Below, piece by piece: positions 1 through 7,669 of a DNA stretch of 64,000 bases (positions within the stretch are counted from its first letter, which is position 1; each line of letters starts with the position of its first letter). Under the pieces are notes generated by a model. That model saw only the letters and a program-made list of their open reading frames with translations, was not told the DNA's origin and ran no database searches. The position numbers were made by a program, and so were the translations under genes. Source of the stretch: Congeria kusceri (Eukaryota > Mollusca > Bivalvia > Myida > Dreissenidae); assembly GCA_027627225.1 (NCBI GenBank), contig JAPFQT010000409.1, forward strand, positions 62,001 through 126,000, written 5' to 3'.

Positions 1-1268
1 GACAACAAAGTCCATCGTACGTCGACGCAGGAGCTCTGTCTTGCACTGTTGTATAACCATTTACGTTCACGCAGCTGTGCGTTGGACATATGTCACGTCG
101 ACGTACGACTTCGCTGATGTCAGATTTCTTCAATACGACGCAGGACATGACATACGACGTTGTATTTAAAAACAACGTATGTCAATACAGTCGTAGGTTG
201 GCGTAGGTAGTACGTTAAGAACGCAGGTGCACGCAGGTCGACGAAAGTCATCTAAAGTGGACGTAGGTGGTCGTGCGCTGCTTAAGTACGACTACGCACG
301 ACAACGTACTACGGCCTACGTCGACGTATGTTGTCTTGTATTCAGACGTACGACTTCGCGCGGTACAGTCTCCTGACCAATATTCATGTTAATTGTTTGT
401 TTCTGTATGTTGTTGCACAATTTAGTTCAGCAGCTTTTCCTGATTGCCACAATGAAACAATGACCATTACCCTATGCCTGTGATACGTACGATGTTACAT
501 GATATCTGGATCTGGGCCTCTCAAGGCGGCAATAATGCAACATGAGAAGCCAAACAGACCGGATTTTAAAACATGATTTTGCAATACCATGTCAACATCA
601 ATTGCTTTCGGCAACAATATTAAAACGGATTTTAAGAGAGATATTGTGTCTAGTAAATAAGGCCCATTCCCATAATATGTCGACGAAGTTTACTGAGGTA
701 CATAGGACATTGCATTGAAAACTCTGCATGCGCGTAATACAAACCTAGCGGAGGAAAACTTTACTGGTTATAATTAATGTCCTTTCCTTACTGAATAATA
801 TGTAAAACAATTAATCATGTTGATGGTAATGTATGTACCCTTGACGGTATGGCAAACATAATAGCATTATTGTCTTCTAAGTTGGGAGGGTGTGAGGCTC
901 CGCTAAATATGTAACTAGTATCCATATAAGATTATTTGAAACTGTAGACAGTAATATACGATCAATATACGGCAGTTTAATATTAAAGTCCAAGCAATGT
1001 GTTTTCAGACGTGTTAAGAATATTTTTCCGCAATGAAGTATAATGTTGGTATCTTGCGTGGTCGTAAGTCAGTCATGCATGACCTAAAACATTCTTGAGT
1101 CGACATACGACAACAAAGTCCATCGTACGTCGACGCAGGAGCTCTGTCTTGCACTGTTGTATAACCATTTACGTTCACGCAGCTGTGCGTTGGACATATG
1201 TCACGTCGACGTACGACTTCGCTGATGTCAGATTTCTTCAATACGACGCAGGACATGACATACGACGT
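1..1268 (+). repeat. Sub-repeat array of U0 (partial A, full B)
   Basis: Positions 1-160 are the end of one copy, and 161-1268 is a complete 1108-bp B copy. The sub-repeat has two parts. A GC/CpG-rich portion is packed with GTCGAC, TACGAC and GTCGTA motifs (about 1-370 and 1095-1268). An AT-rich middle separates these. A copies differ from B copies by 41 extra bases just before the shared GGCAGTTTAATATT (about 970 in this copy) and by several fixed substitutions. I recognise no known satellite or transposon family in it. Short frames read through the CpG-rich part but look like by-products of its repetitive motifs. Confidence 0.93.
260..322. other. Nested inverted repeat (possible cruciform) in the sub-repeat
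   Basis: GACGTAGG at 260-267 pairs with CCTACGTC at 315-322. Inside them GTCGTGCG at 270-277 pairs with CGCACGAC at 295-302. Both arms are perfect 8-mers, with the inner loop spanning 278-294. The same sequence recurs in every A and B copy (for example near 8500, 9645, 10755 and 11905). It may fold as a hairpin in RNA or extrude in DNA; no function is known to me. Confidence 0.6.
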
Positions 1269-1429
1269 CCTACGTCCTGCGCAGGTTCACGCAAGACTAA
1301 GTAGGAATCTAGCCTCCAGTCGGAAACTGTTTAAACATCCATTAACGACAGATTGTTTGACTGAAGACATTAATACGTAAGAACACGCAGGTCTCTATCA
1401 GGATTTTTAGTCGTAGACCTGTCTTATAC
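1269..1429. other. Junction segment between array and D1
   Basis: After the last sub-repeat the sequence continues with more ACGTCCT/GCAGG-like motifs (1269-1310) and then loses similarity to the array. No gene is visible. Equivalent segments follow each array at 12913, 22304, 31691, 41086, 50476 and 59862. Confidence 0.5.
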
Positions 1430-2350
1430 CTGTCTTGGATGCTGTGCGACTAGGATTTTAAATAATGATCCCTACGGGTCATGTCTTAACTAACCAGTTA
1501 TGTTGTGGTTTAAATCCATCTTCGGTTTTTCGACCTAATGGTGAATTTTTTTAATATTGGTTATGTGAGAATTCTTTAAACCATCACATATCTTAAATTT
1601 ATTACGGAATAAATAGGCATTTTGTTGAAATCTACCGAAAGGTTCATATTTATTGTATAATATGTGTATTTCGGCTTATATATACATCTCTGGAAAGTAT
1701 TAGAAAATGCGATTATTAGCAGTTTGTTGATAAACATTGATAAACCTAGGGGAAATAATTTAATCGCCAGTTCCAATCAAGACCGTGAAGTTGACGAGTT
1801 GTCTCTCTTAGATTGCTTCATCCATAACCGGTACATAACACAAGCTGGTCTACATTATGTGCCCAAGTTGGGAAATGAACAAAAGACACACCATAAATTA
1901 GGTGACAACGTAGTTCAGATTCTCGAACTTAGTCTTAACTTAAGCAAATAATTTTTACCAATAAAACTGTTGTGACAAGGTTTAATAATGTAAAGCAGGG
2001 GCGTAGCTTCCTTTAGGCACTATCGGCACGTGCCTATACATTTTTTCCAGTGTACTTTCTCGGCTGTGTTAATACTTCATTGTCAATTAAGTCAGTATGA
2101 ATTTCATGAAACACACGCTTATTTTACAATTATTTTGTAGAGTCGGGGTGTAGCTGAAGTTAGCTATTTGTAGGCACATACGAGTATAAACACTCCTGGT
2201 CCAAATTATCGCGTACAGCGTCATTTTGTAGATTCCACCTATTGTGCCTATACATTTTTGAACCCAAGCTACGCCCCTGTAAGGTGTCTTATGATTACCA
2301 TGACGACTAGGCTTCAATTGATGAGAGCTCATAGTCACTGGAACCTAGCC
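1430..2350 (+). repeat. Segment D1 of U0, old duplicate of D2
   Basis: From aatgatccct (about 1465) this segment can be aligned by eye, in the same orientation, with D2 at 7670-8275. It passes through shared blocks such as tgtggttta, tttttcgacc, tatgtgaga, cttagattgcttcat and gatta/aggctt/gagagct. I judge identity at about two thirds, far below the near-identity between units. D1 is interrupted by the element at 1996-2279, which D2 lacks. A 95-codon frame at 1664-1951 is not matched by an open frame in D2, so it is not called. Confidence 0.72.
1996..2279. mobile_element. MITE-like element, 284 bp, CAGGGGCGTAGCTT termini
   Basis: CAGGGGCGTAGCTT at the left end is the exact reverse complement of AAGCTACGCCCCTG at the right end (14 bp). 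The inside has direct copies of gtgcctatacattttt near each end and a weaker internal end-like motif (ggggtgtagct, about 2143). There is no transposase frame. CAGGGGCG-type ends are common in non-autonomous hAT elements, but a clear 8-bp target duplication is not visible; the flanks GTAAAG and GTAAGG are only a near match. D2 aligns across the site without the element, which supports insertion. Confidence 0.72.
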
Positions 2351-3050
2351 TTAATCGAAAGTGAATGCCGTGGCAATGGGGCTGGCCATCCTCTTTTTGT
2401 TTTTCTTAAAAAATGTTTGAATTTCTGTATTAAAAACAAACCGTTCGCCGAACGACAAATTGGATACAAGAACACATTTTCTTAACAGGCGAGATCAAGC
2501 ATCAAATCTCTTTAACTTACCGTTCAATGACGAGATCCCAGCTATTTCTGCATTGCGTAATTGAATAGTGAATATTGTCAGAATATGACAATTAGTACGC
2601 AAGGGCTACAGTGTGGGTGTTGAAACTAGCACCAACTCTTGTCTTCGCTGTGTAGGGGATAGTGGAAAGAGCCAGAGTGCTGCACCCTGCTCCTTTCTTT
2701 TTGTTCGCCCCTGCTGCCCCTCTAGACTGGCCGCCAGGGAAATTTTGAATATAATATATTTATAAATTTAGTATAGTTGTGCAAGTATTCAATCACCAAT
2801 GAAGCGCCCATGTTTTAAAATTAAATTAAAGAACATTAAAATAAAAAAATAAAACGATAAAAAAACTCTTATTAACCCAAAATTATAAGAAAATGTCAAA
2901 GAACTCGTCGAGCTTCCCACGGGCCATTTTAGTAGGAACCTGTACCTTTATCTCGTCATAGATCTTTTCCTGTCCTGCCAGTTCGAAACTTTCCCATCAC
3001 CTGTTCTTTGTTCAACGAAATGAAACAATTTTTGTCAGCATATTACATTC
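2351..3050. other. AT-rich stretch without a recognised gene
   Basis: It holds homopolymer-rich sequence around 2750-2880 and a pyrimidine-rich block near 2680-2735. The only coding-like item is the minus-strand fragment at 2883-2996. Counterparts start at 13995, 23386, 32773, 42168, 51558 and 60944. Confidence 0.5.
2883..2996 (-). pseudogene. Possible 37-codon coding remnant, unknown family
   Basis: Read on the minus strand, this frame has a composition more protein-like than its surroundings: charged residues alternate with hydrophobic ones (EKIYDEIKVQV, then KLDEFFDIF), and it ends at a TAA at 2883-2885. An in-frame TGA lies directly upstream at 2997-2999, and there is no start codon at its head, so it could only be a last exon or a broken gene end. 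I do not recognise the family. A decayed transposase tail is one possibility; chance is another. Counterparts are at 14527-14640, 23918-24031, 33305-33418, 42700-42813, 52090-52203 and 61476-61589. Confidence 0.2.
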
Positions 3051-3305
3051 AAAGGCGGCTTTAGAGGGGGCGGTGGCGGCGTACGCCCCCACTAAAATTG
3101 TCCAAAAATAGATTTTTAAACCTTACACAAACTGAAACATCTGCATTTTGATGCAATAACTTTCTTTCAGTTTATTGCAAATATTTACCCGCTCTGGGAT
3201 ATTTGCGTTAAATTGTTCCGTTTGACGATATTGCACCGTTCCGATACATGTATCTTTACATGTAAGAGACAAAAGTAGTTTGTTTACAGTTACTTATCAT
3301 ATTTA

Positions 3306-3620
3306 CGCCCCCTCTAACTAGAAGTCCCGCCTCCCTCTAACTAGAAGTCCCGCCCCTTCTAACTAGAAGTCCCGCCCCCTCTAAATAGAAGTCCCGCCCC
3401 CTCTAACTAGAAGCCACCCCTCTGCCTAGAAGTCCCGCCCCCTCTAATTAGAAGTCCCGCCCCTCTAACTAGAAGTCCCGCCCCCTCTAACTAGAAGTCC
3501 CGCCCCCTCTAACTAGAAGTCCCTCCCCTCTCTAACTAGAAGTCCCGCCACCCTCTAACTAGAAGTCCCGTCCCCTCTAACTAGAAGTCCCGCCCTCCTC
3601 TAAATAGAAGTCCCGCCCCC
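3306..3620. repeat. Minisatellite, 14 copies of a ~22-bp unit (U0)
   Basis: The unit is close to TAACTAGAAGTCCCGCCCCCTC, with variants (aaatag, tgcctag, aattag; CCGCC/CCTCC/CCGTC) in a fixed order. It is strongly pyrimidine-skewed on the + strand. The first 12 bases, CGCCCCCTCTAA at 3306-3317, are the exact reverse complement of TTAGAGGGGGCG at 3061-3072, which lies in a terminal-repeat-like sequence (ggcggctttagaggggg). Confidence 0.93.
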
Positions 3621-4119
3621 GTGTCCGGTATGGGTGTAGTTTTGTGAATATCTAACATTTATAAATCATAGGTTGGCGCTAAGAAATCTGAATTAGTAGC
3701 CAAAAAGTTCATTTTGCCACAATAACCGTTATTTTGAAATATTTTCACCAATAGTGTGAAATATGCTTCATTTTGAAATAGTTTCTGATTATTTAGTAGC
3801 CAATTAGAAGTTGCTATAGGCGCGTCTAGTAGCGCTAACATAGTACATCTATTTATTTTATTTGTATTTACTTTATTTGCTTCCTTGATATTAGACCCAC
3901 TTTTGTAGTCTATAACATACTAATTTTATAAGTGACTATAGTAAACAGGAAACCTAATGAAAGCCGAGCACTTTTGTTTTTGTTATCATCACTCCTCATC
4001 AGACGGTATTAATTGGGCTCGTGTATGCTATTACGAATCCCGTTATACTGATTTAATCGCCAATTAATCGATTAATAAATGCATCATTCTGCTGCATCTG
4101 CATTATGCACGATAGAGTA
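3621..4119. other. AT-rich spacer upstream of the promoter region
   Basis: It contains a pair of tagtagccaa direct repeats (about 3695 and 3794) and two ttttgaaata blocks. No gene or recognised element is seen. It may hold distal control sequence for the exon that follows. Confidence 0.4.
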
Positions 4120-4282
4120 CTCCGCATTCCTATTCACGGTCGCTCGGTGTACCACGCCCATTACAGGGCGCGCGCTGTGACGTCACCTTACCCATCTCGC
4201 TACTGCACAGTAGTGGCTTTGTAAGCTAGTTATTGAGTAGATCTGGTAGTAAAATAACCACTTTCATTTCGGAGTTTACAAA
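4120..4282 (+). promoter_or_regulatory. Promoter-like region and 5' UTR of the PDZ exon (U0)
   Basis: This is a short GC-rich island in AT-rich DNA directly upstream of the ATG. It has a run of CGCGCGC (about 4169-4175) and a perfect CRE palindrome TGACGTCA at 4178-4185, the binding site of CREB/ATF-type bZIP factors. CCATTACAGG at 4158-4167 is one base from an SRF CArG box; in muscle PDZ-LIM genes that would be plausible, but it is weak. No TATA box is convincing, so the transcription start is unknown. The bases before the ATG (acaaaATGG) fit a good Kozak context, with A at -3 and G at +4. Confidence 0.5.
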
Positions 4283-4402
4283 ATGGGGGACGAGCAGCCA
4301 GAAACGTTACAGGTTCACCTAAGTAGGCCTGACTCTGGATTATCGTGGGGATTTCGTTTACAAGGGGGCGTGGATTTTAATACCCCTTTATCGGTACAAG
4401 TG
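4283..4402 (+). CDS. First coding exon of a PDZ-LIM (ZASP/LDB3/PDLIM-like) gene, U0
   Basis: Forty codons run from ATG to a strong donor, GTG|GTGAGT, at 4402/4403 (phase 0). The peptide is the N-terminal part of a PDZ domain: a first strand (TLQVHLSRPD, residues 8-17), then the carboxylate-binding loop SWGF at 21-24 and RLQGG at 25-29, then DFNTPLSVQV at 31-40. The WGFRLQGG...DF..PL pattern is typical of the PDZ-LIM family, whose members sit at Z-discs or actin filaments and bind alpha-actinin. Family genes commonly break their first coding exon at about this point. The rest of the PDZ domain and any LIM domains are absent here. The frame stays open past the donor to a stop at 4523-4525, but that extension has no PDZ similarity and is intron. 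A full gene, a promoter array or an orphan exon remain possible. Confidence 0.85.
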
Positions 4403-5029
4403 GTGAGTGTTACATTTAAATCTTTTCGTTTTATCTCGATTTCACTGTATAGTTACTCAATAGATATTTTACGCAAGATACACCCAATGTTTACGTTTCA
4501 AATACAGCTGTGTTTTCTATACTAATGTAAAGATACGGTCTAATAACCAGTTTAAATGTGAAACGCCTTAAGTATAGGTCAAAGTGTACTTAGGATATGT
4601 TTAATTATTATCGATAGGATCAGATCTAACTGTAAGTTAAACTTTTGAACCAGATTTTAACAATTACAATGTGTTGTACCATGCAATGCATTTAAAACCA
4701 ACAGGTAATTTCTGGCTGATTGACATTTGGTGTAACAGAATACTGCAGAAGGAGGCTGGGTAAAACTAAATAAGGAAGCTGGGCTGATTATCATACTGTT
4801 GCTAGGCAACCAGTGTTTGCAGAAGTGATTGTTATTTTTTCCTGGTTATTACCTGTGTACATTGTAAATAGACTGTAGGCTTATCAGCTGAGCGCTTTCA
4901 CACACAAGCAGGGGCATAGGCATGCAAGCTGTCATTGTATATTCATCTGGGTAGGTTAACTGATGCTATCAATGTCAGATAGGTGTATGTTGTAATTAGA
5001 CAGAGAGTGTTTGTTCAGTTCAACCCCGT
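4403..5029 (+). other. Start of intron 1
   Basis: It opens with the donor GTGAGTGTT and is AT-rich. It contains the X-box at 4798-4810 and two E-box motifs CAGCTG (about 4505 and 4884). No second PDZ exon was found by reading all frames. Substitutions at 4633 (T/C) and 4917 (T/C) distinguish units. Confidence 0.6.
4798..4810. promoter_or_regulatory. X-box-like palindrome GTTGCTAGGCAAC (U0)
   Basis: Perfect 5-bp inverted repeat GTTGC/GCAAC around a 3-bp centre, matching the RFX-family X-box (GTNRCC..RGYAAC type). RFX factors control ciliary and other genes in animals. Its position about 0.4 kb into the intron would suit an intronic enhancer. Confidence 0.5.
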
Positions 5030-6067
5030 TCACACATAGCCTGCGACCAACTAAAGACCAACTCCTGACCATCAACGACCAATGGTTGCTGACAGTCTTA
5101 AAAAGGTAGTTAACAGGTTGTTGGAGGTCGGCGGCTGGTCTTCAGACCCATTTTGGTCGCAGATGGTCTTTGATGTTGCATCTAAGACTGTTTGCCGACC
5201 AAACAGGTCGTTGAAGGTTTTTTTCGGTTTTATTTAGTCGGCGATCAATCGCTGACTGGTGTGAGACAATCGCCGACTAGTCGCAGACCAAGCGTGACTT
5301 GTCGCAGACCAATTTTTCATCGCCGACTGGTAAGCGATTGATCGCCGGCTGATTGCCGATTAGTTGCAGACCATCTTACGACCGCTCGCCATGTTACCTT
5401 CGTCTCCAAAACACATTTTAAAATGCACGCACAATTTTACAATCATTTTTTTAAACGTGACAAGAAACGTAATAGTTACCGTATAATTTAAAAGTGTTAG
5501 CATGCCTTTTCAAATAAGGGGGAGAGCAAGGACAAGAGGATGTTGCTGGATATGGAAAGTGTACTTGATAGTTTACCTTAAAATTTAAATGTGCTGCCGT
5601 GCATAGTAGAGAATAATAATATAAAAATTACAAATGAATTAAATAAAAATCAACAAAACAAATTCAGTTTCTTAAATTTTCACAAGACATAGATTAAAAT
5701 ATAGCCCAATGTTGTATATATAGGCAAACGTTTTTTGAACAATGAGAAAAACCATAGAACTTAATTAAATATAGAATAATCCTAATTCCGCCCACCGAGC
5801 GTCGAAAACCAGTCGCCAACCAATTGCCAACTAGTCGCCAACAATCGCCAACTAGTCGCCAGCCAGTCTTTGATGGTTGTTGATGGTCGGAAGACAATCG
5901 CCGACTTTTCGTACAACCGGTCGCTGACCGGTCTTTGATCAATCGCTGACCAGTCTGCAACTAAAATTCAACTGCTTTTTTGTGGATTTTGGTCGCCAGA
6001 GGTTGTCGTTGGTCGCTGCAAATTTTAGTTGTTGGTGTTCGGTAATCGGTCGGCGACTTATGTGTGA
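5030..6067. mobile_element. Non-autonomous TIR element, 1038 bp, TCACACATA termini (U0)
   Basis: TCACACATA at 5030-5038 is inverted as TATGTGTGA at 6059-6067. Both ends are followed inward by dense copies of a CGACCA / GTCGC-GAC motif: about 5041-5380 on the left, and 5810-6057 on the right mostly in the opposite sense. Between them lies an AT-rich core of about 0.4 kb with no transposase. A DNA element with long degenerate sub-terminal repeats fits best; I cannot assign a superfamily, and no target duplication is obvious. An 88-codon minus-strand frame at 5694-5960 reads through the sub-terminal repeats and is not called. Confidence 0.65.
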
Positions 6068-6354
6068 CCTAGGCTTTCATGGTAACCTTTGCATTAGTCT
6101 CATTTAATTAGCCATTCAACTAACTTGTGTTTCATATTAGTTAGGGCTAAATTTGCTGTAACTGGCAAATATTGAAATAATATTTTTTATGAAAAAAGTA
6201 CGTCACTATTTGACCAGCACCTAACAACCATCTATGCGCTATCTATGAATTACAGATTTTTGTCCTATGACATAACCAATTCTTTGCGTAATGTTATATT
6301 TTTATAGTGAAAAGTTGAATATCAGTTTAAACACATAACCTTGTGTTTTTGCAG

Positions 6355-6465
6355 TTCAGATGTTGGTGTGGATTTCGCTCCTTTTTTCACAAAGTAGAGG
6401 CTATGAATCAGAGACTTTGGTACTTTTTATATTTCCCTTTGCCTTGTTCAGAAATTAATGTTTAG
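6355..6465 (+). other. Possible cryptic terminal exon of the PDZ first exon
   Basis: An acceptor-like site, aaccttgtgtttttgcag, ends at 6354. Joined in phase 0 to the exon at 4283-4402, the frame stays open for 36 codons and ends at TAG, 6463-6465. AATAAA follows at 6515-6520. The encoded tail is not PDZ-like (rich in F, C, W), so this would be a truncated product if it were used. Equivalents start at 17996, 27387, 36777, 46169 and 55561. An open frame of this length can occur by chance in such sequence. Confidence 0.15.
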
Positions 6466-6561
6466 GCTTAAGAATGTGTCACTAAATACACTTCTTTTTT
6501 TTCTACACTTGTTGAATAAAAATTTGCATGACATTATTGCACCTATCAATATTTTCCCCCA

Positions 6562-6570
6562 GGGGGGGGG
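6562..6570 (+). repeat. G-run of variable length
   Basis: CCCCC-A followed by G: 9 in U0, 10 in U1 (18203-18212), 10 in U2 (27594-27603), 11 in U3 (36984-36994), 9 in U4 (46376-46384), 9 in U5 (55768-55776). It could form a C/G hairpin and is also a likely site of sequencing error. Confidence 0.8.
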
Positions 6571-6786
6571 AAGGTCGGGCTGACCCAGGGGAATTTGACA
6601 AATATTAATTTTTTGGGGTCTAATTCCCTACCCAAGAGTCAAGCATATTTGTCCAGATGGCGGATTTAGGTTAATGTAAAACATATTTCCCATCATAGTG
6701 ACTGGTCATTTTTGCACGACATATACGCAAACACAATTAAATGGTTGTAATTTATCAATACATAAATTATTATTACTATGATTATT

Positions 6787-6801
6787 GTTGTTGTTGTTGT
6801 T
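6787..6801 (+). repeat. GTT microsatellite (U0), 5 copies
   Basis: Flanked by ATT triplets on both sides. Confidence 0.85.
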
Positions 6802-7511
6802 ATTATTATGTTAGTAGATATTCAAAATGTTAAAAGTGATGTGAAGGTCTGTCAATTCATAAGTTTCTTATGTCATCGGAATATTGACACACACGCATGA
6901 ACATTCAATACTTATAATTGTTAGCACCCACACACAGACACTACCTATGTCTAGATAATTGTATTTGCTTTAGAACATCTTGTACATGCAGATTCCATGC
7001 AGATACGCAATCTGTACCTAATGTTTCCCAATGGTTAATGAACCGTCCATGTTGCAATGGCACTGGATATTTAGGAAAATCCTATTCCGCCTTTGACGTC
7101 GGTCTGCAGCATTAGTATAAACATGATTGACAAATGAAAGAAACGGGAAAACTGCGATTATAAGTAATGGTGAGAAGTAAAACGTGCAATGTGCTTAAAG
7201 TAAGCTTTAAAGTGCGTATGTTAAATGAGGACCTTCGCTACAAACGCTTATTGACAAAGTCTGAACCCAACCGATCACGACAAAGATCGATGGCTACAAA
7301 TGTCAACATTTAGCTAAATAAAATTTTCAACTTTTTCTTCATAAAACCGTCTAAAATACCTTCACATAAATAGGATTTCAACGGTTACGTTCGTAAAGAA
7401 AATGTCCAGCCGGTGGGAGCACTGCATAGCTGATTCACCCATAATCCCTTGGTGAATCGTCGGTAAAGCTGTATGTTGTTGTCTATTAATTTATGTTAAA
7501 CGAACGCCACT

Positions 7512-7637
7512 CAGAATGCGCCCCCTTCCTCCAACTCCCCACTTAGGGAGGAGAGGAACGTTCATCAATGACAGAGGCCGAGTCGCTCTGCTTAGCGACA
7601 GCCTCTGCCCGCTTCGCGCTCAGAAGGGGGCGCTCTG
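7512..7637. repeat. GC-rich nested hairpin / short MITE-like palindrome (U0)
   Basis: CAGA..GCGCCCCCTTC at the left pairs with GAAGGGGGCGC..TCTG at the right (perfect 11-bp core, 7518-7528 with 7623-7633). Inside are two smaller stems: CCTCC/GGAGG around 7528-7553, and AGAGGC..TCGCT/AGCGA..GCCTCT around 7571-7605. It stands out as GC-rich in AT-rich DNA. It could be a small foldback element or a structured RNA. Frames of 73-81 codons overlap it on both strands but follow the palindrome and are not called. Confidence 0.6.
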
Positions 7638-7669
7638 TCTCGTCCTCGTGGTGTTCGGTCCCGTCAGTT

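Larger units (their letters stand above)
6068..7511. other. AT-rich stretch right of the TIR element
   Basis: It holds a splice-acceptor-like site (6354/6355), a poly(A)-signal-like AATAAA (6515-6520), a C5-A-G run (6556-6570) and a GTT tract (6787-6801). Beyond these, reading all frames shows no recognisable gene; frames of about 65 codons here have no protein-like pattern. Counterparts are 17709-19159, 27100-28546, 36490-37941, 45882-47331 and 55274-56717. Confidence 0.45.

Noticed and set aside
1014..1304. Overlapping frames of 60-89 codons on both strands in every sub-repeat copy
   Set aside because: They follow the repetitive TACGAC/GTCGAC motifs, overlap antisense to one another and end at repeat junctions. 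One is broken in U3 by a single change. Nothing resembles a known domain.
1664..1951. 95-codon frame in D1, including a PDZ-like string AGL...LGDNVVQI
   Set aside because: The aligned D2 sequence is full of stops, the string lacks the spacing of a PDZ second exon, and it lies upstream of exon 1 within the unit.
3306..3620. CRISPR array
   Set aside because: The repeats are contiguous 22-bp units with no unique spacers, in eukaryotic intron-bearing DNA. It is a minisatellite.
4158..4167. SRF CArG box in the promoter region
   Set aside because: CCATTACAGG has a C in the A/T core; too weak to call separately, though noted in the promoter entry.
4403..4525. 80-codon reading of the PDZ frame to its first in-frame stop
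   Set aside because: After residue 40 the PDZ pattern stops exactly at GTG|GTGAGT and the sequence becomes AT-rich, so the extension is intron.
5694..5960. 88-codon minus-strand frame with a tryptophan-rich repeat
   Set aside because: It translates the CGACCA-type sub-terminal repeats of the TIR element; the periodic residues come from the DNA motif.
6918..7115. 65-codon frame, cysteine-rich
   Set aside because: No domain pattern and no signal peptide. The cysteines are irregular and codon content matches the background.
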